From Candidatus Hydrogenedens sp. (GTDB lineage Bacteria > Hydrogenedentota > Hydrogenedentia > Hydrogenedentales > Hydrogenedentaceae): a DNA stretch of 12,613 nucleotides. The translations under genes were made by a program, and so were the position numbers. The notes beneath the pieces were generated by a model, which was given only the letters and a program-made list of their open reading frames with translations, ran no database searches and was not told where the DNA came from. Below, piece by piece: positions 1 through 8,109 of this stretch. The number at the start of each line of letters is the position of its first letter. The stretch's first letter is position 1. Location of the stretch: NCBI GenBank assembly GCA_035378955.1, contig DAOSUS010000086.1, positions 1 to 12,613 of the forward strand, written 5' to 3'.

Positions 1-204
1 GATCCTCTTCCCGGTATTTGGTGCTTTCCGTCAAAAATTATTGAATGTATATGTAGAGATTAAAAAAATAAAGATAGAAAATCTTTTGATAAATATTATT
101 TATTCATTGCAATAGCTAACATAAATATTACAAATATCAATGCACTTTCAGGCCTCCAAAATTTAACAATTGCTCAATTACCTGGCAATAATATTGGTCC
201 TTCA
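1..204 (+). other. 5' flank with in-frame LRR coding extension lacking a start codon
   Basis: The frame of the downstream LRR gene is closed by a TAA at 61-63 and open from 64 onwards. From about position 121 the in-frame translation already looks like a leucine-rich repeat (ITNINALSGLQNLTIAQL, then PGNNIG), so coding sequence probably runs upstream of the ATG at 205. There is no in-frame ATG, GTG or TTG between 64 and 204 and no hydrophobic signal peptide. Frame 2 is open from 2 to 112 but its translation shows no LRR pattern, so a simple frameshift is not demonstrated. Positions 1-60 show nothing recognisable. Either the gene was truncated or frameshifted at its 5' end, or the sequence has an error or junction here. 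Confidence 0.5.
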
Positions 205-3141
205 ATGTTTACAATAAAAGATGTATCTACTTTTGATTCTTTATCTGGATTGGATGTAAGTGAAAATTCACTAACAAACCTTTTTGGTATACAAATCATG
301 CCGAATCTGGTAGCATTAAATGCTTCAAATAATCAGATTAATGATATTTCGGGGTTAAGTGATATCGGTGCTCCTTCAGGAACTTTGGAGTCGTTAATTT
401 TAAGTTATAACAATATTTCAGATATAAGTCCATTATTAAACTATACAGCATTAAATTATGTTGATTTGAGTGATAATAATATAGAGAACTTTGGTTACCT
501 TGTAGATAATGAAGGCATTGGAGATGGTGATTATATTGATATTAGTTTCAATCCTGTTCCAACAGAACTTTGTTATTTAGTTGACCAATTAGAGGAGAAA
601 GTTGCTCCTAATGGTTGGGTAGACCGTTATGGTGTTTGCAATGTGACCATTACGATAAATGTTGAAGGGATTGGAAATGTCTTACCGGGAGAAGGTGCAA
701 ATACAGTAGAACTTGGTAGTGACTTCCCTATTGCTGCATTTCCTCAAGCAAATAGTGGTTATGCTTTTGACCACTGGGAAATTTGGGATGATGGTGTCGG
801 AGACTATGTATTATTAACAGATAGTTACAATTATTATTTAAGTGGTGTTCAAAAAGATACTTTATTAAAGGCTGTTTTTGTCCCCGGAACATACATATTA
901 ACATTTGCTGTTGACCCATCAAGTACAGGTACGGGGATTGTTACTCCATTTTATGATGGCGATGGTGATTATTCGTTTAAGGAAAATCAATCAGCATTTT
1001 TATATGCATTACCCGACCCAGGTTCATGTTTCGGTGGCTGGACAGGAGATGCTCAATCTTTTGGTTATTCTCCTTTTGCTAATATAGTGATGGATAGTAA
1101 TAAGGTAGTCGGTGCTATATTCTCAAATCAGTGCTATCAATTAACAATTGAAGTTATAGGCAGTGGCTATACATCTCCTTTCGCAGGGACATATCAATAT
1201 AGTATAGGATCGGTTGTAAGTATCTCGGCGTTTCCAGGTGGTGGATATGTATTTGACCACTGGGAAGATGGTAATAACAATAATTTAGGAACAGATAATC
1301 CTATCAATGTAGAAATTACAGAAGATAAGACAATTCGTGCTATTTTTGTTGAAATTCCAACCTATAGTTTAACAATAAATGTCAATGGTTCAGGAACAAC
1401 CGATCCTGTTCCTGGTGTGCATCAGTACAGTGACGGTGCTGTAGCTGTTATTACTGCTACACCTGATGAAGGATGGGTATTTAATAGTTGGAGTGGTGAT
1501 ATAGGTCAAGCCAATCCTCAGGATAATCCTATCCAGATTTTAATGGATGCAGATAAAGTAATAACGGCAAATTTCCTTCAAACAGACCACACAGTAGTAA
1601 TAACTGTGAATGGACCGGGAACAACTGACCCTGCACCAGGAACATATTATTACCTTGATGGTCAATGGGCATTCTATAATGCTATTCCTAATGCTGGAAA
1701 AGCCTTTGCAGGTTGGTATGAAAATGACGAATTAGTAAATAGTTATCCATTTTATAATTTCCAGGTAACTTCTGACCGAAATCTTGAAGCACGCTTTACA
1801 GACCCTGTATACACGATAGAGTTAAGCACTCAGGGCAGTGGGACAACAAATCCAGTTCCGGGTGTATATGGATATATGGGTGGTGAATGGTTGAACTATA
1901 TCGCATATCCTGACCCGGGATGGACGTTAAAATACTGGATAACTGACAACAATATAATTTTGGGAACAGATGATTTATTGATACTTCAAGTTGAGGAAAG
2001 TCTCTCGATAATTGCTGTATTTGAACCGTGTGATTGGAATGTGAATATTACTACTGCCGGAACAGGAACAGGAGATACAGACCCTGTACCGGGAACATAT
2101 TGTTATATTACCGGTAAACAATTAAGTTTATTTGCTCAACCTGCAGTAGATAATTATTTCGGTGGATGGGAATTAGTAAAGAATCCATTAAGTAATCCAG
2201 AAACAACATGGATTTACTGGTTCAGTTCTACCGTGAATATTGATAGTCATTATAATATGGTGGCACATTTTGAAGATGAAGGCTGGAATTTTGATTTTCA
2301 GATACAAGGAGATGGTGTTGTGGTATTAGGAGCAACAGATGAGCCTTTAATTCCAGATGTGTATCCATTAGCTAATAATTTCCCGATTCAATTAACAGCA
2401 GTTCCTAATACAGGACAGATATTCAAAGGCTGGTATTCAGGTGATACATTAATTTCAACAGACCTTGTTTTTGAGACAAATATAACTGATAACCTGCAAC
2501 TAATAGCGAAATTTGGTCCTCAGGTATGGTATACACTATTAATAAATATTACTGAAGGACAAGGGACGACCTCACCTAATGCGGGACAGCAATATCTATA
2601 TCTGGAAGGTCAAACTCAGGTAGTTCGTGCTATACCTGCAAATGGCTGGATGTTTGGTGCATGGACAGGTGATACAGAAGGAATTGCAAATATTGATCAA
2701 CCCGAAATAACCGTTCCTATGGATAGAAATAGAACAATCGGTGTTATCTTTATTCAAATTCCTCCTGAAGGTGAAGGAACTCCCGAAGGGACTGTTGAAG
2801 GTGAAGGAACTCCCGAAGGCACACCCGAAGGAACTGTTGAAGGTGAAATACCTCCACACAATGCTGACCAGAATGGAGATGGACAGATTAATCTTAGTGA
2901 ACTATTGCGTGTTATTCAGTTCTTTAACTTTGGAGAATATCATTGTGACGCAGGAAGTGAGGATGGTTATGCGCCGGGACCGGGAGACCATTCTTGTAAT
3001 CCACATGCTTCTGACTACAATCCACAAGACTGGGTAATATCTTTGAGTGAATTGCTCCGTCTGATACAATTCTTCAATTCAGGTGGTTATTATCCCTGCG
3101 AAGGTGGCGAAGATGGTTATTGCCCGGGGACTCAACCATAA
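205..3141 (+). CDS. Internalin-like LRR / InlB B-repeat protein with dockerin-like C-terminus (5' end probably incomplete)
   Basis: 978 residues from the first ATG. Domain order: leucine-rich repeats at about 1-118 (for example LNASNNQINDISGL and LILSYNNISDISPL, with N/L spacing typical of LRRs); nine divergent InlB B-repeat modules at about 145-852; a PEG/TVEGE linker at 853-887; and a duplicated EF-hand/dockerin-like module at 888-978. LRRs plus B-repeats recall Listeria internalins, which bind host or surface ligands, but here the tail is a calcium-loop module rather than an LPXTG anchor. Role by inference: an extracellular adhesin or scaffold-attached binding protein. No signal peptide is present at this ATG, which is odd for such a protein; LRR sequence continues upstream of 205 without a normal start, so the N-terminus is probably missing, frameshifted, or uses a rare start. 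The rest of the frame is long and undisturbed. A hairpin terminator follows 32 bp after the stop. Confidence 0.8.
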   Translation: MFTIKDVSTFDSLSGLDVSENSLTNLFGIQIMPNLVALNASNNQINDISGLSDIGAPSGTLESLILSYNNISDISPLLNYTALNYVDLSDNNIENFGYLVDNEGIGDGDYIDISFNPVPTELCYLVDQLEEKVAPNGWVDRYGVCNVTITINVEGIGNVLPGEGANTVELGSDFPIAAFPQANSGYAFDHWEIWDDGVGDYVLLTDSYNYYLSGVQKDTLLKAVFVPGTYILTFAVDPSSTGTGIVTPFYDGDGDYSFKENQSAFLYALPDPGSCFGGWTGDAQSFGYSPFANIVMDSNKVVGAIFSNQCYQLTIEVIGSGYTSPFAGTYQYSIGSVVSISAFPGGGYVFDHWEDGNNNNLGTDNPINVEITEDKTIRAIFVEIPTYSLTINVNGSGTTDPVPGVHQYSDGAVAVITATPDEGWVFNSWSGDIGQANPQDNPIQILMDADKVITANFLQTDHTVVITVNGPGTTDPAPGTYYYLDGQWAFYNAIPNAGKAFAGWYENDELVNSYPFYNFQVTSDRNLEARFTDPVYTIELSTQGSGTTNPVPGVYGYMGGEWLNYIAYPDPGWTLKYWITDNNIILGTDDLLILQVEESLSIIAVFEPCDWNVNITTAGTGTGDTDPVPGTYCYITGKQLSLFAQPAVDNYFGGWELVKNPLSNPETTWIYWFSSTVNIDSHYNMVAHFEDEGWNFDFQIQGDGVVVLGATDEPLIPDVYPLANNFPIQLTAVPNTGQIFKGWYSGDTLISTDLVFETNITDNLQLIAKFGPQVWYTLLINITEGQGTTSPNAGQQYLYLEGQTQVVRAIPANGWMFGAWTGDTEGIANIDQPEITVPMDRNRTIGVIFIQIPPEGEGTPEGTVEGEGTPEGTPEGTVEGEIPPHNADQNGDGQINLSELLRVIQFFNFGEYHCDAGSEDGYAPGPGDHSCNPHASDYNPQDWVISLSELLRLIQFFNSGGYYPCEGGEDGYCPGTQP
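637..2760 (+). repeat. Nine tandem divergent InlB B-repeat modules (protein level)
   Basis: Nine modules of roughly 73-84 residues occupy residues 145-228, 229-309, 310-385, 386-460, 461-533, 534-609, 610-692, 693-772 and 773-852. Each has the family pattern: a beta strand (T-hydrophobic-I-V), G-x-G-T-T-x-P-x-P-G-x-Y, a hydrophobic strand, then A-x-P-x-x-G-(Y/W)-x-F-x-x-W, and a final strand ending in A-x-F. Copies 4, 5 and 6 are closest to each other in the GTTDPVPG segment; copies 7 and 8 have longer inserts. This matches the divergent InlB B-repeat / Flg_new_2 type, which forms elongated stalks in secreted surface proteins. At the DNA level the copies are well diverged, so the array is old rather than freshly amplified. 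Confidence 0.85.
2761..2865 (+). repeat. PEG/TVEGE low-complexity linker with 30-bp DNA repeat
   Basis: Residues 853-887 are made of PEGEGTPEGT and VEGE units, an acidic flexible linker between the beta-repeat stalk and the C-terminal module. At the DNA level a 23-bp unit at 2767-2789 recurs identically at 2797-2819 (30-bp period), with a partial third copy behind it, so this segment can vary in length by slippage or recombination. Linkers of this composition before a dockerin-like tail are, from memory, common in Hydrogenedentota and Lentisphaerota surface proteins. Confidence 0.8.
2866..3138 (+). other. Duplicated EF-hand / dockerin-like C-terminal module
   Basis: Residues 888-899 form a textbook calcium loop (DQNGDGQINLSE: ligands at positions 1, 3, 5, 9 and 12, with Gly6 and Ile8), followed by the helix LLRVIQFFN. 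The unit is repeated 49 residues later: loop DYNPQDWVISLSE from D937, helix LLRLIQFFN. The second loop is one residue longer and lacks the glycine, so it may bind calcium weakly or not at all. Each half ends in a Cys-containing EDGY segment (C914 and EDGYAPG; C965 and EDGYCPG). The two-loop layout resembles dockerin type I, but the long conserved helix and Cys-rich tails are distinct. Likely role: calcium-stabilised protein-protein docking or surface retention. No cohesin gene is present here. Confidence 0.7.
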
Positions 3142-3173
3142 AAAATATTGTTGAGAATAGTATAGCAGATGGT

Positions 3174-3204
3174 ATAGTGGGTTGAATAAATTTCAGCCCA
3201 CTAT
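3174..3204 (+). terminator. Hairpin terminator after the LRR gene
   Basis: A 13-bp stem (ATAGTGGGTTGAA at 3174-3186 with TTCAGCCCACTAT at 3192-3204, one G-T wobble) closes a 5-nt loop. It is followed by an AT-rich run starting TTATATATT rather than a pure T tract. It lies 32 bp past the stop of the LRR gene and before the next promoter, so intrinsic termination is likely. Confidence 0.75.
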
Positions 3205-3221
3205 TTATATATTAAATATTC

Positions 3222-3250
3222 TTGATTTTAATTAGTTTACATGTTATAAT
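3222..3250 (+). promoter_or_regulatory. Sigma-70-type promoter with extended -10
   Basis: TTGATT at 3222-3227 and a perfect TATAAT at 3245-3250 are 17 bp apart, and TG stands one base before the -10 (extended -10). Transcription should begin near 3257, leaving a leader of about 90 nt before the start at 3348. Direct sequence evidence; activity untested. Confidence 0.75.
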
Positions 3251-3334
3251 TTAGTAAAGACAAAATATTATCATAAAATGAAAGAAAAGTGAAATATTAA
3301 ATAAATTTGTTTTAATCTGTAATAAAAACATTAT

Positions 3335-3350
3335 GAGGAGACAGTATATG
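3335..3350 (+). promoter_or_regulatory. Shine-Dalgarno site that sets the start at 3348
   Basis: GAGGAG at 3335-3340 sits 7 nt before the ATG at 3348. An in-frame ATG at 3333 overlaps this site and has no ribosome site of its own, so translation most likely starts at 3348, giving the classic signal peptide start MLKNKLMW. Confidence 0.8.
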
Positions 3351-6300
3351 TTGAAAAACAAATTAATGTGGTCTTTAGTAATTTTGTGCTTGCTTACAAA
3401 CTACGCCTCTGCTGTAGTATATGTAAACAAAGCAAGTACAGACCCAAGTCCGGATGGTAGTTCTTGGGCTAAGGCGTTTCGAACTATTCAAGAAGGAATA
3501 GATACTGCTAACGCCCAAGCTTCTCCGGGTAATCCTGTAGAAGTTTGGGTGGCACAAGGTAATTATGATGAGTTGCGAACTTTAACATGGGGTTCTCCTG
3601 CGAGCGTAGAAGGCTCGTTAGTTTTAGAAGAAAATGTTCATCTTTACGGTGGTTTTAAAGGGACAGAAACTTCTCGAGACCAAAGACGGCCTTCACAGTA
3701 TGTAACGACAATTGATGGTAGGACCTCAAGAGGTGGTGCAAATGCATATCATGTAGTTGTTATAGGTACAGGAACTGGTCCGAGTGCCGATGTGGTAATT
3801 GATGGATTCCATATCCGGGGTGGTCGTGCTGTTGGTGTAGCGGGTGATTATCATACATGGCGAGGTGCTGGAATATATAACTGGCTCTCTTCCCCGAGAA
3901 TAGGAAATTGTGTTTTTTATGACAATGTAGCCGCGACGGCAGGAGGTGCTATTGCAAATCTTTCCGGAACAATTGGTTCTACTAATTATAAAGCAAATGC
4001 GTTAATTCACGATTGTGTTTTCCGTGGTAATACCTGCAATGAAGCAGTGGACACAGGTGTTTCTCCTATTCGTGGAGGTGCAGGGATTTTTAACAATGGT
4101 ATAAACTCTGCTAATGCGGAAATAGGTTGCGAAGCCTATATTGTAAACTGTACCTTTTATAATAATGTCTCTGCGAATTTAAGTGGGCCGATGTTGTATA
4201 ACGCAAATACAATTATAAACAGTGGTTGTGGTGTAAATTTCCCTAAAATTTATAATAACATTTTATGGAACTCCGTTATGCCCGCTAATCCGCATATTCG
4301 AAACTTCCGCCCTGGAATAGGGTTTGCTTGGTCAGCGGATGTTCAGTATTGCGATGTTCAAGGGGCATACGGTGGTGGAGGTGTAGGCAACATTAATGTA
4401 GACCCGTTATTCCGTAACCCGGGTAACAATGACTTCCGCCTAACTGTTACATTCCCGTCACCAATATCCCCTTGTTTAGATGCAGGGGCAGATGCTCTTG
4501 TTCAACCACCATTGGTAGCAGGTCGGGTAGATATTCGAAACTTCCAGAGAAAGAATGGTTCTGCTGTGGATATGGGTGCGTATGAAAATGTGGCAACACC
4601 TATAGCAGATTTCTCTGCAACACCTTTAGAAATATTGGCTGGACAATCTGTCCAGTTTACAGATTTGTCAGATACTTTCGGTTTATGGTCAGAAACAACA
4701 TGGTCGTGGAACTTTGGTGACAGTGGGACGAGTGGTCAGCAAAACCCAAGTCATCAATATAATACCGCTGGTAGATATACAGTATCCCTGACCGTCCAGA
4801 CAGCAGAAGGAAATGACAATGAAACGAAGACAAATTATATTGTAGTTCATACTCCTCCGGTTGCAGATTTTTCGGCTGCACCCACACAAGGACAATATCC
4901 ATTGACAGTCACATTCACAGATTTATCTATTCCAGACCAATTGCCAGGGAATACCACCCAAATAACCGATTGGTATTGGGATTTCGATGGGGACAGTAAT
5001 TGGGATGCTCATTACACTACTGCTACAAATCCACAATGGACATATAATTCCGTTGGTTTATACACGGTATCTTTGAGGGTAATCTCTCAATATGGAGAGG
5101 ATACAGAAACAAAAACTAATTATATAGATGTCTGGCCCGACCCATTGTCAGTTACTCCTATTTCAATCCAGGAGTTTGATCCACCGAGAGATAATCCGTT
5201 TAGTGAAGATGATTTTAGCAGTCCAACTGCAGACAATTTGACCGATGGTTACATCGGTTTTGGTCGTTCATTCCGTATGACAGTTAATGCCAGTGGAGGA
5301 TATGGACCTCCGTATCAATATCAATGGCAGATTTTCAAGGGTGGTTCATGGGTAAATGTTTCTGATGGTAGTTATCCAAGGAATGTAAATGGTTCAGATG
5401 GTCCCAATAATACCCCTGTAACAACAGTTATAAGTGGAGCAACGACCAATCAATTGACAGTAGAATATGCAATACTCGGTAATGAAGATGGGCAATATCG
5501 TTGTGTTGTAACAGACCCGAACGATACGCCGCCTCCGCCCAATCAGGTAATTTCAGGTACGAAGACAATTACTATTAACCCCAATGTGATGCGGACTGTT
5601 GTAGACCTAACAACGCCAGTAAGAAAATACATAGGTGAAAATGTCATTTACAGTTTCAAATTTATCGGTGGTCCGGGTTCTAATTATCTATATCAGTGGT
5701 ATATAGATAGAAGTGGCGATTTGGATCCTGTTAGTTCGGGTTCGAATCCTGTAAATATCCCTAATCTCGACCAAACGATGATTGGTAATTATTATGGTAC
5801 TGCAATTAATATCTCAGGTGGTGGACAAACTGTATTTGCAGGACCTTCAAGTTTGGATGTCCAGCCTGTGGTTAGAATTGATTCACAACCGCAGAGTATA
5901 CATCGTAATACAGCAGGAACGGCTTCATTTAGTACGACGGCTGGTGGAGGCTATCCTCCGTATACCTTCCAGTGGTATTGGAATGGTTTGCCGTTAGATG
6001 AAGGTGATCATCCTTCTGGTTCTGGTTCTCCTGTAACTATAGTTAATAATGGTGCTACATCCACTGTAACCATATCTAATTTAGATTTGGCAGATGCGGG
6101 CCAATATATGTGTAGGGTTACAGACTCCGAGAATCGTGGTGCGCCATCTACAGAGGATACGCAAAATGCTACACTTACGGTCACAAATCCATTTATAATT
6201 ACTGATCCAACTCCAAGTCCCGTAAATATATATGCAGGTTCAAATTATAGTGTAACAGTTACTGCTTCTGGTGGAACAACACCATATACCTTTGTCTGGC

Positions 6301-8090
6301 AGAGGGATACTGGAAGTGGTTATCAAGAACTGAATGATGGTGATTTAGGTGGTAGGGTGTCAATTGTAAGTGGTGCTGGTAATTCCGTATTTACATTATC
6401 GAACGCAGTTACTGCGGATACAGGACAATATCGTTGTATAGCGGTAGACAGTGGACCTGACCCAGATGCATACCCAGCAAATGCGGGTGTGTTAAATGTA
6501 TATGAAAATCTTGTGGTGAGTACAGAACACCCTGCTGATGTAACTGAAAATGTTGGTAATCAAGCCCAGTTTACAGTTCAAACTACAGGCGGTTTACTTC
6601 TATTGAATTATGAATGGCAGTATGCGACAGACCAGGCGGGTCCGTGGACACCGTTATCCAATGGCCCGCATCCATTGCATGCCAGTTCAATTGTGTCCGG
6701 AGCGGATGAACCAACGCTTGGTATTCAAATTGCGGAAGGTGCTCATCTATCCGGATTGCAGAATTCCTATTATCGTTGTGTTGTAACAGATAGTGGGACA
6801 CCACAGAGTGGAACATCTCGAGAAGCTAAGTTGTCAATAACAAACTTTATCAATGTTCAGGGACCTGCCGATGTCCGTGCGTATACAGGTGAATCGCCGG
6901 TACAGTTAGTTGCAAATGTAACGGGTGGACAACCGCCGTTCTACTATGAATGGTTCAAGGGAACAGAAAGTATATTAGGTCCTGTTGAAGGACAAAATGT
7001 ACTTGATTTAGGTTCTGCAGATAGTACGGACATAGGCAATTACTATGTTATCGTAAGCGATTCCAGTGGCGGATTGAATCCCAATGTGACATCACGCGTA
7101 GCCAATGTGAAAGTAGCAGACCCACCGCAAATAGTGACGCAACCGCAGAGTTTGAATCTATATGCTGGTCAGGATGCTATATTCCAGGTAGAAGTAGTTG
7201 GAGGCTTTGAGCCGTATAATTACGATTGGTGGCAGGTAGGCGTAGGCTCATTAGGAGTGAATGATGATACTCTATTGTTAGCCAATGTAGATGAGACCTA
7301 TGATGGGAATCAATACCTGGTATATGTATCAGACCAGCCCTCTACGGTTACTGGTCTAAATACGACACTTACATCTGACCCGGCGTTATTGCGAGTGGCG
7401 AGCAGTGAGGTAATATTTACCTTACAGCCCGAAGATGAGTCGTTGTATATAGATGATCCATCGTTCTGGTTAACAGCAGGCTTTGTAGGAGGATTGCCGC
7501 CGGTTTATTATGAATGGAAACGCGACTTACCTGCAGGCGGAACGGAAGTAGTGGCGGTGAATACATTAGCAATAGAGGTGAATACAGCCTCATTGACAGT
7601 TGGCACATACAAGTATTACTTAGAAGTAACAGATGATGTGCCGATGGTATATCAATCTCGTAAAGCCAATATAGAAGTAGGTTCACATTTGTCTTTCGCA
7701 CAAGACCTATTGCCTGAATATAGAGCCACAGCGGGAGAACGGGTGGAGATGTTTGTACAGGTGAATGGCGGCTTGGGCGACAAGACCTATACTTGGTATC
7801 GGAATGTTGGCAATGGCAAGGCATGGGAAGTAATACCGGGAGCTATAGGACCTGTGTTAGTGCTTGATCCGGCGGAGATGGAGGATTCCGGTCAATACTA
7901 TGTTGTGGTTCAAGATAGTGGCAGTTCTGTGACAGGACAGAATGATACCATAACATCAAGGACGGCGACATTGAATGTAGAGAAAGGCATACCGGCAAGT
8001 ACAAATACAGGATTGTTTATAATGGTTCTTATGTCCTCTATAATTGGGACTATTACGCTTGTTCGTAAAAAGGCGTGGTTGCGCAAATAA
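3348..8090 (+). CDS. Giant secreted beta-helix / PKD / Ig-like surface protein with C-terminal anchor
   Basis: 1580 residues from the ATG at 3348. A signal peptide covers residues 1-22 (basic MLKNK, hydrophobic core, cleavage after YASA). Residues about 23-413 form a right-handed parallel beta-helix of the POMP / choice-of-anchor-Q kind: GGAIANL and GGAGIFNN turns, NCVFYDN / DCVFRGN / NCTFYNN rungs, DPLF near 352 and a closing VDMGAYE at 407-413. Two PKD domains follow (about 418-500 and 502-595: ADFSATP...WSWNFGD, ADFSAAP...WYWDFDGD). Nine Ig-like domains fill about 601-1545. The tail at 1547-1580 is a Pro-Ala-Ser segment, one membrane span and a basic end (VRKKAWLRK), like exosortase/archaeosortase-type sorting signals. 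Role by inference: large cell-surface adhesin or glycan-binding protein; polysaccharide lyase activity of the helix cannot be excluded. It has its own promoter and a strong terminator. The start at 3333 was rejected on ribosome-site grounds. Confidence 0.88.
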   Translation: MLKNKLMWSLVILCLLTNYASAVVYVNKASTDPSPDGSSWAKAFRTIQEGIDTANAQASPGNPVEVWVAQGNYDELRTLTWGSPASVEGSLVLEENVHLYGGFKGTETSRDQRRPSQYVTTIDGRTSRGGANAYHVVVIGTGTGPSADVVIDGFHIRGGRAVGVAGDYHTWRGAGIYNWLSSPRIGNCVFYDNVAATAGGAIANLSGTIGSTNYKANALIHDCVFRGNTCNEAVDTGVSPIRGGAGIFNNGINSANAEIGCEAYIVNCTFYNNVSANLSGPMLYNANTIINSGCGVNFPKIYNNILWNSVMPANPHIRNFRPGIGFAWSADVQYCDVQGAYGGGGVGNINVDPLFRNPGNNDFRLTVTFPSPISPCLDAGADALVQPPLVAGRVDIRNFQRKNGSAVDMGAYENVATPIADFSATPLEILAGQSVQFTDLSDTFGLWSETTWSWNFGDSGTSGQQNPSHQYNTAGRYTVSLTVQTAEGNDNETKTNYIVVHTPPVADFSAAPTQGQYPLTVTFTDLSIPDQLPGNTTQITDWYWDFDGDSNWDAHYTTATNPQWTYNSVGLYTVSLRVISQYGEDTETKTNYIDVWPDPLSVTPISIQEFDPPRDNPFSEDDFSSPTADNLTDGYIGFGRSFRMTVNASGGYGPPYQYQWQIFKGGSWVNVSDGSYPRNVNGSDGPNNTPVTTVISGATTNQLTVEYAILGNEDGQYRCVVTDPNDTPPPPNQVISGTKTITINPNVMRTVVDLTTPVRKYIGENVIYSFKFIGGPGSNYLYQWYIDRSGDLDPVSSGSNPVNIPNLDQTMIGNYYGTAINISGGGQTVFAGPSSLDVQPVVRIDSQPQSIHRNTAGTASFSTTAGGGYPPYTFQWYWNGLPLDEGDHPSGSGSPVTIVNNGATSTVTISNLDLADAGQYMCRVTDSENRGAPSTEDTQNATLTVTNPFIITDPTPSPVNIYAGSNYSVTVTASGGTTPYTFVWQRDTGSGYQELNDGDLGGRVSIVSGAGNSVFTLSNAVTADTGQYRCIAVDSGPDPDAYPANAGVLNVYENLVVSTEHPADVTENVGNQAQFTVQTTGGLLLLNYEWQYATDQAGPWTPLSNGPHPLHASSIVSGADEPTLGIQIAEGAHLSGLQNSYYRCVVTDSGTPQSGTSREAKLSITNFINVQGPADVRAYTGESPVQLVANVTGGQPPFYYEWFKGTESILGPVEGQNVLDLGSADSTDIGNYYVIVSDSSGGLNPNVTSRVANVKVADPPQIVTQPQSLNLYAGQDAIFQVEVVGGFEPYNYDWWQVGVGSLGVNDDTLLLANVDETYDGNQYLVYVSDQPSTVTGLNTTLTSDPALLRVASSEVIFTLQPEDESLYIDDPSFWLTAGFVGGLPPVYYEWKRDLPAGGTEVVAVNTLAIEVNTASLTVGTYKYYLEVTDDVPMVYQSRKANIEVGSHLSFAQDLLPEYRATAGERVEMFVQVNGGLGDKTYTWYRNVGNGKAWEVIPGAIGPVLVLDPAEMEDSGQYYVVVQDSGSSVTGQNDTITSRTATLNVEKGIPASTNTGLFIMVLMSSIIGTITLVRKKAWLRK
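5148..7982 (+). repeat. About nine tandem Ig-like domains (protein level)
   Basis: Approximate residues: 601-743, 744-840, 841-945, 946-1055, 1056-1167, 1168-1259, 1260-1353, 1354-1445 and 1446-1545. Each has the Ig C-strand tryptophan after a GG-x-x-P-Y/F segment (YQWQ, FQWY, FVWQ, YEWQ, YEWF, YDWW, YEWK, YTWY) and an F-strand D-x-G-x-Y motif. Domains 1, 3, 4 and 5 carry the F-strand cysteine (QYRC, QYMC, YYRC) but no B-strand partner; domains 2 and 6-9 lack it altogether. Two 20-bp stretches, at 5496-5515 and 6771-6790, are identical, pointing to copying between domains 1 and 5. Confidence 0.75.
7986..8087 (+). other. C-terminal sorting/anchor signal
   Basis: The last 34 residues have three parts: a polar start with proline (GIPASTNTG), a hydrophobic span of about 18 residues (LFIMVLMSSIIGTITLV), and a basic end (RKKAWLRK). 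This is the layout of PEP-CTERM-like sorting signals handled by exosortase-family peptidases, though no canonical PEP or LPXTG motif is present. A plain C-terminal membrane anchor is the alternative. Confidence 0.6.
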
Positions 8091-8109
8091 ATAATCTTGG
8101 AAAATAGAA

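Noticed and set aside
2..112. Frame 2 open stretch as the displaced N-terminus of the LRR protein
   Set aside because: The translation lacks LRR spacing and any signal peptide; an open stretch this short is easily chance, so a frameshift cannot be claimed.
2767..2850. Short regular repeats as a possible CRISPR array
   Set aside because: The repeats are in-frame codons for a PEG/TVEGE linker with no spacers of constant size.
2741..3037. 98-residue + strand frame over the linker and dockerin region
   Set aside because: It is a +1 shadow of the PEG repeat and calcium module, which have clear domain signatures in the main frame.
7417..7824. 135-residue open frame on the - strand
   Set aside because: It lies wholly antisense within the Ig-coding region, its translation is low in recognisable pattern, and there is no ribosome site; a shadow of the real gene.
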